Positions 1-5,301 of a stretch of DNA of 5,301 nt are shown here, piece after piece (position 1 is the first letter of the stretch; each line of letters starts with the position of its first letter). The DNA is taken from assembly GCA_002425885.1 (NCBI GenBank), contig DINC01000199.1, forward strand, positions 14,627 to 19,927. Reading direction: 5' to 3'. Below the pieces are notes generated by a model. The model searched no databases. It was given only the letters and a program-made list of their open reading frames with translations, and was not told the origin of the DNA. The position numbers were made by a program, and so were the translations under genes. The DNA is from Spirochaetia bacterium UBA5550. Lineage in GTDB: Bacteria; Spirochaetota; UBA4802; UBA5550.

Positions 1-66
1 TTATTACTGTACTTGTTAATCTCTATAGTTTTATGGTGCGTTCTCATATTACAGGGGAGGTTGTAA
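1..66 (+). CDS. C-terminal end of a probable membrane protein (5' part outside window)
   Basis: The first reading frame is open from the window edge to a TAA at 64-66. It encodes 21 residues, almost all hydrophobic (Leu, Ile, Val, Trp, Tyr, Cys), followed by a short polar tail, QGRL. This looks like a final transmembrane helix with a few residues after it. The stop codon shares one base with the ATG of the next gene (TAATG, 64-68), and that gene's strong Shine-Dalgarno sequence lies inside the last codons here. This is the usual arrangement for translationally coupled operon genes, and it supports the frame being real. Too little is visible to assign a family. The reading as a gene end is an inference from hydrophobicity and the overlap; a chance open frame of 21 codons is possible. 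Confidence 0.5.
   Translation, partial: LLLYLLISIVLWCVLILQGRL
53..60 (+). promoter_or_regulatory. Strong ribosome binding site that sets the start of the 61-aa gene
   Basis: AGGGGAGG lies 5 nt before the ATG at 66. An in-frame ATG at 33 would add 11 residues but has no comparable purine-rich motif before it, and it would overlap the upstream gene by 34 bp. The ATG at 66 is therefore the preferred start. Confidence 0.75.
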
Positions 67-251
67 TGTACCCTGATGATATTACTCTTGATGCATATGA
101 GGCTGAAAAAGCGGTTAAAATACTGCTTGCTATAAAAAAGGGGCTGAAAAATAATCTTAATGTTAATAGCATTTTAAAAGGGATGCTATACTCGGTTTCA
201 GAGATTAATTCGAGGGGTTTTCCTGACCCCGATTTTTCATGGCTTTTATAA
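66..251 (+). CDS. Small uncharacterised protein, 61 aa
   Basis: I do not recognise this protein. From the ATG at 66 it has 61 residues: a short acidic start (MYPDDITLDAYEAE), then an apparently helical, lysine-rich central part (about residues 9-30, with KAVKILLAIKKGLKNN), a second likely helix (about 33-48) and a Pro/Asp/Phe/Trp-containing tail (GFPDPDFSWLL). There is no signal peptide, transmembrane segment or cysteine. It is probably a real gene: it has a strong ribosome binding site, a one-base stop/start overlap with the gene before it, and only 19 bp to the PSP1 gene after it, all on one strand. Its place directly before a RicT-like gene makes a role linked to RNA processing or translation conceivable, but nothing in the sequence shows this. 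It could also be an adaptor or regulatory peptide of the upstream membrane protein. Confidence 0.7.
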   Translation: MYPDDITLDAYEAEKAVKILLAIKKGLKNNLNVNSILKGMLYSVSEINSRGFPDPDFSWLL

Positions 252-260
252 TATTTTTTT

Positions 261-266
261 GAGGAG
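261..266 (+). promoter_or_regulatory. Ribosome binding site deciding the PSP1 start
   Basis: GAGGAG ends 4 nt before the ATG at 271. An in-frame TTG at 259 overlaps this motif and has only a T-rich run upstream, so the ATG at 271 is taken as the true start. Confidence 0.75.
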
Positions 267-270
267 TTGT

Positions 271-1128
271 ATGGAAGTATCAGCTGTTAAATTAAGAAAT
301 AGCTATCAGATATATTTTGTTGATACAAACGAGTTTTTTTTCAGGCAGAACTCGGACTGTATTGTTGAGATTGAACACGGTATTGATATGGGTAAGGTGG
401 TGAAGATTAAGAGCTACCAGAAAAATCCTGAAATAACTGTGAATGGAAAAATTATCAGAAGGGCCACAGATGAGGATCTTAAAAAGGTCCCTGATCTTGA
501 AGCTATTGAGAACAGGGCTTTTACTGTCTGCAAGGAGAAAGCAAGGTCAAAGAAACTTGATATGAAGCTTGTTTCTGTTAAATGTCTTTTTGATAAAACA
601 AAGATTATATTTTATTTTGTGGCTGATAACAGGATAGACTTCAGGGAGCTTGTACGCGAGCTTGCTTCTGTTTTCAGAACACGAATAGAGATGAGACAGA
701 TTGGTGTGCGTGACGAGTCCCGTCTTGTGGGCGGCTATGGCCCCTGCGGCAAGCAGATGTGCTGCCTTTATCAGAGGGAGGAGTTCGAACCTGTTTCGAT
801 CAAAATGGCAAAGGAGCAGAGCCTTAATCTTAACTCAATGAAGATATCAGGCATGTGCGGAAGGCTTCTCTGCTGTCTCGGTTATGAGTATAATACCTAC
901 AGGGAACTTAATGAGGGGCTCCCTGATCTTGAAGCTGTGATCACCGCAGGTGATAAATCATATACTGTTATCTCTGTTAATACACTTAAAGAGTCTGTTA
1001 CAATAAAAGATGGAGACAGATTCCTTGAAATAAAGAACAGGGATATGATTCAGAAAAACGGGAAGTATAAAATCAGAGATGAAGTTGTTGAAGATATTTT
1101 CAAAGTGGATGATGAAGCCGGAAAATAG
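271..1128 (+). CDS. ricT: PSP1-domain protein, RicT/YaaT family
   Basis: This 285-residue protein belongs to the PSP1 (RicT/YaaT) family. The family signature is clear at residues 153-202: VGGYGPCGKQMCC followed by ISGMCGRLLCC, giving two C-x4-CC motifs (C159/C164/C165 and C196/C201/C202). Other family hallmarks are the arginine-rich segment RTRIEMRQIGVRDESR at about 136-151 and a likely beta-rich C-terminal domain at about 215-265. In Bacillus subtilis RicT acts with RicA and RicF (YmcA, YlbF) in a complex that binds [4Fe-4S] clusters through conserved cysteines and directs RNase Y mRNA processing; it is cytosolic. No ricA or ricF gene is visible here, so the same role is an inference. The full length is normal for the family. 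The gene lies 19 bp after the small protein and 47 bp before metG, a linkage seen elsewhere. The symbol is given by family membership; orthology in function is unproven. Confidence 0.92.
   Translation: MEVSAVKLRNSYQIYFVDTNEFFFRQNSDCIVEIEHGIDMGKVVKIKSYQKNPEITVNGKIIRRATDEDLKKVPDLEAIENRAFTVCKEKARSKKLDMKLVSVKCLFDKTKIIFYFVADNRIDFRELVRELASVFRTRIEMRQIGVRDESRLVGGYGPCGKQMCCLYQREEFEPVSIKMAKEQSLNLNSMKISGMCGRLLCCLGYEYNTYRELNEGLPDLEAVITAGDKSYTVISVNTLKESVTIKDGDRFLEIKNRDMIQKNGKYKIRDEVVEDIFKVDDEAGK
488..936 (+). repeat. 17-bp exact direct repeat inside the PSP1 gene
   Basis: TCCCTGATCTTGAAGCT occurs at 488-504 and again at 920-936, in the same reading frame. Both copies encode PDLEA (residues 74-78 and 218-222), each just before or at the start of a predicted structural segment. 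The copies are 432 bp apart and the flanks do not match. This is probably chance or convergent codon use and not a functional repeat. Confidence 0.6.
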
Positions 1129-1175
1129 TTTCTGCAGATTTACATAATGATTGTTTTTATTTTAGAGGGCAAAAG

Positions 1176-3092
1176 ATGGAGAGGACTTTTTACGTAACTA
1201 CACCGATTTACTACGTTAATGCTGAACCTCATATAGGGCACGCGTATACAACGATTCTTGCGGATTTCATGACAAGGTTTTACACACTCACCGGACACGA
1301 TTCGTATTTCCTTACAGGAACTGATGAACATGGTGATAAGATTTTCACGGCAGCTTCAGCGAATAATACTACACCGCAGGAGTATTCGGACAGAATCAGC
1401 GGGAAGTTCAGGTCTGCCTGGGATGATATAGGTATCAGGTATTCAGATTTTATCAGAACAACAGAAGCAAGGCATAAGAAGGTTGTTCAGGAGATACTTC
1501 AGAAAGTTTATGACAGCGGTGATATATACTTCGGGAGTTACGGCGGGAACTACTGTGTAGGATGCGAGAGGTTCCTCACAGACAAGGAGATTGTGGATGG
1601 TAAATGTCCGGAGCATAACAGGGAACCGCAGTTTATTGAAGAGAAAAATTATTTTTTCAAGATGAGCAAATACCAGGACTGGCTGGTTGATCATATAAAT
1701 AAAAATCCGGACTTCATAAGACCTGAGAGGTATAAAAACGAGGTACTCTCAATGCTGAAAGGGGAGGTTCTTGAGGATCTCTGTATCTCCCGGCCTGTTT
1801 CAAGGCTTACATGGGGTATACCTCTCCCATTTGATGAAAACTTTGTTACCTATGTATGGTTTGACGCACTGATAAATTATGTCAGCGCAATCGGCTATCC
1901 TGAAGATCCGAGGTTTAAAAAATACTGGCCCTCAGTGCAGCATATTATTGCGAAGGATATTCTTAAACCACACGGGATCTTCTGGCCCACTATGCTGAAG
2001 GCGGCTGGGATTGAGCCGTATGTGAACCTTAATGTTCATGGTTACTGGAACATGGATGATGCCAAGATGTCAAAGAGCCTGGGGAATGTTGTAACTCCCC
2101 ATGATCTTGTCAGCAAATACGGTAATGACCAGATAAGGTATTTCTTCCTTCGTGAAATGACATTCGGGCTTGATGCAAGATTCAATGAGGATGTTGTCAT
2201 AGACAGAATAAACTACGACCTGGCAAACGACCTGGGGAACCTTGTTAACCGCACATTTAATATGGCAGGTAAATTTTTTGAAGGGAAGATTCCTGATTTT
2301 GGGAAAGTGAATCCTGGAAGAGAGGATATGCTTGCTGCTTTTGAAAAATCTGCTGCGGCATATATTGAAAATGCGTCAAAATTTCAGACAAGCATCGGCA
2401 TTGAAAAGCTCTGGGAATTCATCAGGTCCCTGAATAAATATGTTGATGAGCATAAACCGTGGCAGCTTGCAAAAGAGGAAAAAACAGAGGAACTCGCATC
2501 TGTTATGCGTAACCTTCTTGAGGCTATATACAGCGTAGCGGTTCTGCTTTCACCTGTACTTATTACTATTTCTCCTAAGATAGTTTCTGCACTTGATATG
2601 AGTGAATTCTCCGGAGATATTAAAGCTCTAACCGGTTTAAACAACCTGAAGGGAGGAACAACTATCGGTGATCCGGGAATTCTTTTTCCGAAGATGGAGA
2701 AACCGAAGGCTGAAGCGAAAGCTGAGCCCGCAAAAGAAGTAAAAAAAGATAAGGAAGCAGCAGGCCTTATTGAAATTACAGATTTCACCAGAGTTGATAT
2801 CAGGGTTGCTGAAATTATTGAAGCATCGAGAGTTGACGGTTCAGATAAGCTTCTTTATCTTAAGGTTAATTCCGGTCATGACGAAAGATTTATTGTGGCG
2901 GGGATTGCACAGGCTTATTCGCCGGAGGATGTAAAAGGTAAAAAAATACTGCTTGTGGCGAATCTTAAGCCTGCAAAGATTTTCGGCATTGAATCAAACG
3001 GTATGCTGCTTGCTGCGAAGAAGAGCAGCAAAGATAAGCCGGTTGTGATTTTTGTTGATGAAAATATACCTGTAGGGTCAAAACTGGGTTAG
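1176..3092 (+). CDS. metG: Methionyl-tRNA synthetase with C-terminal tRNA-binding domain
   Basis: This 638-residue class I synthetase charges tRNA(Met) with methionine using ATP, in the cytosol. The Rossmann catalytic core opens with TTPIYYVNAEPHIGHAYTT (HIGH at 19-22) and FLTGTDEHG (45-53), and carries the KMSKS loop at 297-301. The connective domain has one zinc knuckle, CVGC (127-130) with CPEH (144-147), the single-zinc form known from Thermus; E. coli MetRS has four cysteines instead. An anticodon-binding helical bundle spans about 340-500 and includes NDLGNLVNR and the HKPWQLAK motif (426-433). A Lys/Ala/Glu-rich linker (about 507-529) leads to a Trbp111-type OB-fold at about 531-638, which promotes dimerisation and tRNA binding. 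All key motifs are intact and the length is typical for this fused form. The ATG at 1176 follows AGAGGG (1164-1169). The gene is followed after only 4 bp by the phosphoesterase. Confidence 0.98.
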   Translation: MERTFYVTTPIYYVNAEPHIGHAYTTILADFMTRFYTLTGHDSYFLTGTDEHGDKIFTAASANNTTPQEYSDRISGKFRSAWDDIGIRYSDFIRTTEARHKKVVQEILQKVYDSGDIYFGSYGGNYCVGCERFLTDKEIVDGKCPEHNREPQFIEEKNYFFKMSKYQDWLVDHINKNPDFIRPERYKNEVLSMLKGEVLEDLCISRPVSRLTWGIPLPFDENFVTYVWFDALINYVSAIGYPEDPRFKKYWPSVQHIIAKDILKPHGIFWPTMLKAAGIEPYVNLNVHGYWNMDDAKMSKSLGNVVTPHDLVSKYGNDQIRYFFLREMTFGLDARFNEDVVIDRINYDLANDLGNLVNRTFNMAGKFFEGKIPDFGKVNPGREDMLAAFEKSAAAYIENASKFQTSIGIEKLWEFIRSLNKYVDEHKPWQLAKEEKTEELASVMRNLLEAIYSVAVLLSPVLITISPKIVSALDMSEFSGDIKALTGLNNLKGGTTIGDPGILFPKMEKPKAEAKAEPAKEVKKDKEAAGLIEITDFTRVDIRVAEIIEASRVDGSDKLLYLKVNSGHDERFIVAGIAQAYSPEDVKGKKILLVANLKPAKIFGIESNGMLLAAKKSSKDKPVVIFVDENIPVGSKLG

Positions 3093-3096
3093 CAAT

Positions 3097-3591
3097 ATGT
3101 TTCTCGGGATATTGGCAGATACTCATAACGATATAGATTCATTTGAAAAGGCCCTGGCTATTTTCAGGGAGAGGGGGATAAAGACACTTGTGCATGCAGG
3201 TGATATAACCTCTCCAAGGATGCTTGAGTATCTTGTTGATTTTGACTGTTATATTGTCCTTGGTAATGGTGACCAGATAGATAAGGATGTAATAAACTGG
3301 AAAGCTTCAGTGCTGGGACTCCGCCCGGTTGAGGATACAGCGGAGTTTGAATTCTGCGGCAAAAAGTTTATGGTATTCCATGGGAACAATGTCCCGTTAT
3401 ATAGACAGGCTGTGGCATCGGGGAAATATAATTATATTATAAAAGGGCATACCCATTATTTTGAAAATTACATATCAAACGAATGCAGAATTATAAATCC
3501 CGGTGCAGTTTACAGACATGATGAATCGTCAATAGTAATACTGGATATTGAAGCTGATAAAGTTGAAAAGATTGATATTGATGAGAACTGA
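3097..3591 (+). CDS. Metallophosphoesterase, YfcE/MJ0936-like
   Basis: This 164-residue protein is a calcineurin-type phosphoesterase of the small YfcE/MJ0936 group, which uses two divalent metals to cleave phosphodiesters. The metal-binding motifs appear in order: ADTH (D8, H10), HAGD (D36), LGNGD (N58), FHG (H95) and GHTH (H118, H120), followed by INPGA (133-137), the family's usual NPGS/A turn. No residue expected for the bimetal site is missing. The physiological substrate is unknown for most of the family. It starts 4 bp after the metG stop and has only a weak Shine-Dalgarno sequence, so translation is probably coupled to metG. The start cannot be much later because the first beta strand begins at residue 2. 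It ends 2 bp from the convergent parB stop. Many genomes have a TatD-type nuclease next to metG; this is a different fold. Confidence 0.93.
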   Translation: MFLGILADTHNDIDSFEKALAIFRERGIKTLVHAGDITSPRMLEYLVDFDCYIVLGNGDQIDKDVINWKASVLGLRPVEDTAEFEFCGKKFMVFHGNNVPLYRQAVASGKYNYIIKGHTHYFENYISNECRIINPGAVYRHDESSIVILDIEADKVEKIDIDEN

Positions 3592-3612
3592 GACTATTTA
3601 ATCTTTTCAACT
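3561..3612. repeat. Perfect 13-bp inverted repeat across convergent gene ends
   Basis: AGTTGAAAAGATT (3561-3573) is exactly complementary to AATCTTTTCAACT (3600-3612), with a 26-nt loop containing both stop codons (3589-3591 on +, 3594-3596 on -). A further G-U and A-U pair could extend the stem inward. One arm is coding in the phosphoesterase and the other in parB, and both are read in frame as VEKI. It could fold in either transcript and so might act as a bidirectional 3' end or stability element. The stem has only three G/C pairs and no following U-tract, so it is not a classic intrinsic terminator. Confidence 0.6.
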
Positions 3613-4475
3613 ATCCTTTCAAAATCATCCAGTGAGTAGTAGCTTATTTCAATCCGCCCCTTTCCGTTGCTGTGCTTTATCTCAACTTTTGTTCCTAACT
3701 TTGAGATGAGGTCATCTTCCATCTTTTTTATCTGTGAACTCTTCGGCTGAATTGCCCGTTGAGCGCTGTCGTTACCGGAAGTAACAGTTTCCTTTGTTCC
3801 GTTAAGCATCGATTCCAGCGCGCGTACGGATATTCCGTTTTCCACCACCTGGTTGTAAACATTCATAAGCTTCCGGTGATCTTCAATTGAGAGGAGAACT
3901 TTGGCGTGACCCTGTGTTATTTTCCTGTCAACAAGCCCGTTCTGGATATCTTCAGGGAGATTCAGCAGACGGAGTGAATTTGTTATTGTGGTACGCTCTT
4001 TCCCCACTCTCTTTGCTACATCCTGCTGCTTAAGTTTGAATCTGTCTATAAGGAGTTTGTATGCCCTGGCCTCCTCTATGGGATTGAGGTCCGCTCTCTG
4101 AATGTTTTCAATGAGAGCCATGGTAAAGTTCTGCTCTTCGTCAGCTTCTATCACTATGGCCTTGATCTTTTTCATTTCATTGAGCTTGCATGCTCTGTAT
4201 CTCCGCTCACCTGCTACGATGATGAACTGCCCGGCATTTTCACGGACAATGATGGGCATTATAAGTCCAACAGCCTTTATCGATTCAGCAAGACCTTCGA
4301 TTTCGGTTTCGTCAAAAACTGTGCGGGGCTGGTCAGGATTCGGGAGAATTTTATTAAGTTCAATCTCTCTTATCCTGTTTTTATCTTCCACTACTATGTT
4401 TTCAATTTCAGCGGCAGGGGTTGGTGATGTGGATATTATGGCGCCCAGCCCTTTGCCTAAAGCCTTTTTAGTCAT
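3594..4475 (-). CDS. parB: Chromosome partition protein ParB/Spo0J
   Basis: This 293-residue cytosolic DNA-binding protein acts as a CTP-dependent sliding clamp that loads at parS sites near the origin and recruits ParA and SMC. Domains in order: an N-terminal ParA-stimulating peptide KKALGKGLGAI (3-13); the CTP-binding ParB/Srx domain (about 35-130), with NPDQPR (46-51), the GERRYRA motif (89-95) and ENIQRADLNP (123-132); a helix-turn-helix parS-binding region (about 148-173, LKQQDVAKRVGKERTTITNS); ITQGHAKVLL (186-195); a charged, low-complexity linker (about 225-250); and the C-terminal dimerisation domain (about 250-293, with LISKLGTKVEIKHSNGKGRI). All CTPase residues expected are present, and the length is typical of chromosomal ParB. 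The start overlaps the parA stop by 8 bp, so the two are translationally coupled. The gene ends against the convergent phosphoesterase. Confidence 0.97.
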   Translation of the reverse strand: MTKKALGKGLGAIISTSPTPAAEIENIVVEDKNRIREIELNKILPNPDQPRTVFDETEIEGLAESIKAVGLIMPIIVRENAGQFIIVAGERRYRACKLNEMKKIKAIVIEADEEQNFTMALIENIQRADLNPIEEARAYKLLIDRFKLKQQDVAKRVGKERTTITNSLRLLNLPEDIQNGLVDRKITQGHAKVLLSIEDHRKLMNVYNQVVENGISVRALESMLNGTKETVTSGNDSAQRAIQPKSSQIKKMEDDLISKLGTKVEIKHSNGKGRIEISYYSLDDFERIVEKIK

Positions 4476-5229
4476 TATTTAGTACCTCTTCTGCCAGTTT
4501 TTCGTAAGATACGCTGCCCGGGCAGGTTTTATCGTAAAGCCCTATCGGTTTTCCGAATGAAGGGGCTTCTGAAAGTTTTACGTTTCTTGGAATTATTGAG
4601 TTAAATACCTTGCTCTGGAAATACTCACGTACGTCAGAAACTACCTGCTGTGACAGGTTTGTCCTTGGATCGTACATGGTGAGCACAACTCCCTCAATTT
4701 TAAGCGCTTTGTTAAGATTCTCCTGCACCATCACAATGATGCGGAGCAGCTGATTGATACCTTCAAGGGCATAATATTCGCACTGCAGGGGGATGAGCAC
4801 TGAATCAGCAGCCACAAGGCTATTAAGTGTCAGAATCCCCAGTGATGGCGGACAGTCAATGAATATATAATCGTAATGATTTTTTATGGTTCCTAATTTT
4901 TTCTTCAGAATAAATTCTTTCTCTTCAGTGTCAAGGAGGTCAACCTGCGCACCTGACAGGTGAATATTTGAAGGTATTATAGAAAGTCCTTCAATTTCGG
5001 TTTTAAAAATGGCCTCTTCAATGGGTATCTCATCAATAAGAACTTCATAAAGAGTGGTTCCCATCTCCTCAGCATTAATCCCTATGCCGAAACCGGCGTT
5101 ACCCTGGGGATCTATATCTATAATCAGGACTCTCTTCCCCTTCTCAGCAAGAAAAGCAGCCACGTTGACTGTGGTGGTAGTTTTACCAACTCCACCCTTC
5201 TGATTGGAAACGGATATAATTTTACCCAT
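4468..5229 (-). CDS. parA: Chromosome partition ATPase ParA/Soj
   Basis: This 253-residue protein is a deviant Walker-type ATPase of the ParA/Soj/MinD family. Its ATP-bound dimer binds nucleoid DNA nonspecifically, and ParB stimulates its ATPase to drive origin segregation. Visible motifs: deviant Walker A KGGVGKTT (11-18, signature lysine K11 and catalytic K16); Walker A' DIDPQGN (38-44); Walker B YIFIDCPP (121-128, D125); and the C-terminal IIPRNVKLSEAPSFGKPI segment (212-229), whose basic residues contribute to DNA binding in Soj. There is no N-terminal helix-turn-helix extension, so this is the short chromosomal (type Ib-like in length) form and not a plasmid type Ia ParA. The ATG at 5229 begins immediately before the first beta strand and has a good ribosome binding site. 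It overlaps parB by 8 bp and follows a probable rsmG end by 18 bp, the classic chromosomal order. Confidence 0.97.
   Translation of the reverse strand: MGKIISVSNQKGGVGKTTTTVNVAAFLAEKGKRVLIIDIDPQGNAGFGIGINAEEMGTTLYEVLIDEIPIEEAIFKTEIEGLSIIPSNIHLSGAQVDLLDTEEKEFILKKKLGTIKNHYDYIFIDCPPSLGILTLNSLVAADSVLIPLQCEYYALEGINQLLRIIVMVQENLNKALKIEGVVLTMYDPRTNLSQQVVSDVREYFQSKVFNSIIPRNVKLSEAPSFGKPIGLYDKTCPGSVSYEKLAEEVLNND
4484..4490 (-). promoter_or_regulatory. parB ribosome binding site inside parA
   Basis: Read on the minus strand, AAGAGGT lies within the last codons of parA, 8 nt before the parB ATG at 4475. It supports this start and the parA-parB overlap. Confidence 0.65.
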
Positions 5230-5238
5230 TTATAAATA

Positions 5239-5245
5239 CCCCTTT
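5239..5245 (-). promoter_or_regulatory. parA ribosome binding site
   Basis: On the minus strand AAAGGGG lies 9 nt before the parA ATG, within the 18-bp gap after the preceding gene's stop. It supports the start at 5229. Confidence 0.7.
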
Positions 5246-5247
5246 TT

Positions 5248-5301
5248 TTACATGTAAGGATTTAATTGCCGGATCTTTCTGAATTTTACTACAAGTATAT
5301 T
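5248..5301 (-). CDS. C-terminal end of a gene upstream of parA, possibly RsmG/GidB
   Basis: Reading the minus strand from the window edge, one frame is open for 17 codons to a TAA at 5250-5248. It ends NILVVKFRKIRQLNPYM. A final beta strand of the form ILVV followed by basic residues resembles the C-terminus of RsmG (GidB), the S-adenosylmethionine-dependent 16S rRNA G527 N7-methyltransferase, which directly precedes parA-parB in many bacterial chromosomes. The stop is 18 bp before parA, a normal operon spacing. The call rests on a very short peptide plus gene order, so the family assignment is tentative. The alternative is non-coding leader carrying the parA promoter. Confidence 0.45.
   Translation of the reverse strand, partial: NILVVKFRKIRQLNPYM

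Noticed and set aside
787..803. parS-like TGTTTCGATCAAAAT within the PSP1 gene
   Set aside because: It shares only the left TGTTTC half with the parS consensus; the centre and right half do not match the palindrome.
1129..1175. Possible promoter in the 47-bp gap before metG (TTTACA at 1139-1144)
   Set aside because: No acceptable -10 box lies at 16-18 bp spacing (TTAGAG is poor), so a separate metG promoter is not supported.
1140..1694. Minus-strand open frames at 1140-1331 and 1443-1694
   Set aside because: Both are antisense to the metG catalytic core, with no ribosome binding site or recognisable protein.
2384..2788. Minus-strand open frame of 134 codons within metG
   Set aside because: It lies wholly antisense to the well-supported metG C-terminal half. 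Its Ser/Ala/Phe-rich composition is what the reverse of the Lys/Ala/Glu-rich linker gives, and it has no recognisable motif.
3561..3620. Classic Rho-independent terminator between the convergent genes
   Set aside because: The inverted repeat is AT-rich with a 26-nt loop and has no U-tract after it in either direction, so it was recorded as an inverted repeat instead.
4102..4482. Plus-strand open frame of 126 codons opposite parB
   Set aside because: It is antisense to the conserved ParB N-terminal half, with low-complexity hydrophobic/Ser composition and no family features.
5248..5301. parA promoter in this stretch (TAAAAT read on the minus strand)
   Set aside because: No -35 element is visible inside the window at proper spacing, and the stretch reads better as the end of an upstream operon gene.

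Overview
The window is an ordinary, densely coding bacterial chromosomal segment. It holds two operon-like blocks that converge near position 3592, where the two stop codons are only 2 bp apart. There is no mobile element, rRNA, tRNA or CRISPR, and no non-coding stretch longer than about 50 bp. GC content looks moderate to low (roughly 40%, estimated by eye), and AGA/AGG arginine codons are common throughout.

The host cannot be named from this alone. The co-occurrence of a cysteine-rich PSP1 (RicT/YaaT-type) gene, a Thermus-like single-zinc MetRS with a fused C-terminal tRNA-binding domain, and a rsmG-parA-parB-like block suggests a deep-branching Gram-negative lineage such as Deferribacterota. 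A Clostridia-like Firmicute is an alternative. This is a weak inference.

Left block, + strand (1-3591). It begins with the last 21 codons of a gene ending in a hydrophobic, membrane-type C-terminus. Its stop codon overlaps the start of an unrecognised 61-residue protein (66-251), which has a strong ribosome binding site. Next come the PSP1/RicT-family protein (271-1128), methionyl-tRNA synthetase metG (1176-3092) and a YfcE/MJ0936-type metallophosphoesterase (3097-3591). Linkage of PSP1 with metG is familiar from other bacteria (yaaT lies near metS in Bacillus). The theme is RNA processing and translation.

Right block, - strand (5301 down to 3594). It opens with the last 17 codons of a gene whose C-terminus resembles RsmG/GidB (16S rRNA m7G methyltransferase). 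It continues with parA/soj (5229-4468) and parB/spo0J (4475-3594), which overlap by 8 bp. ParA and ParB form the chromosome partition system: ParB is a CTP-dependent DNA clamp that loads at parS, and ParA is the ATPase it stimulates. No parS consensus was seen in the window.

The points most worth a second look are the small unrecognised protein coupled into the PSP1/metG operon and a perfect 13-bp inverted repeat that straddles the two convergent stop codons. I do not see evidence for a wholly new system.
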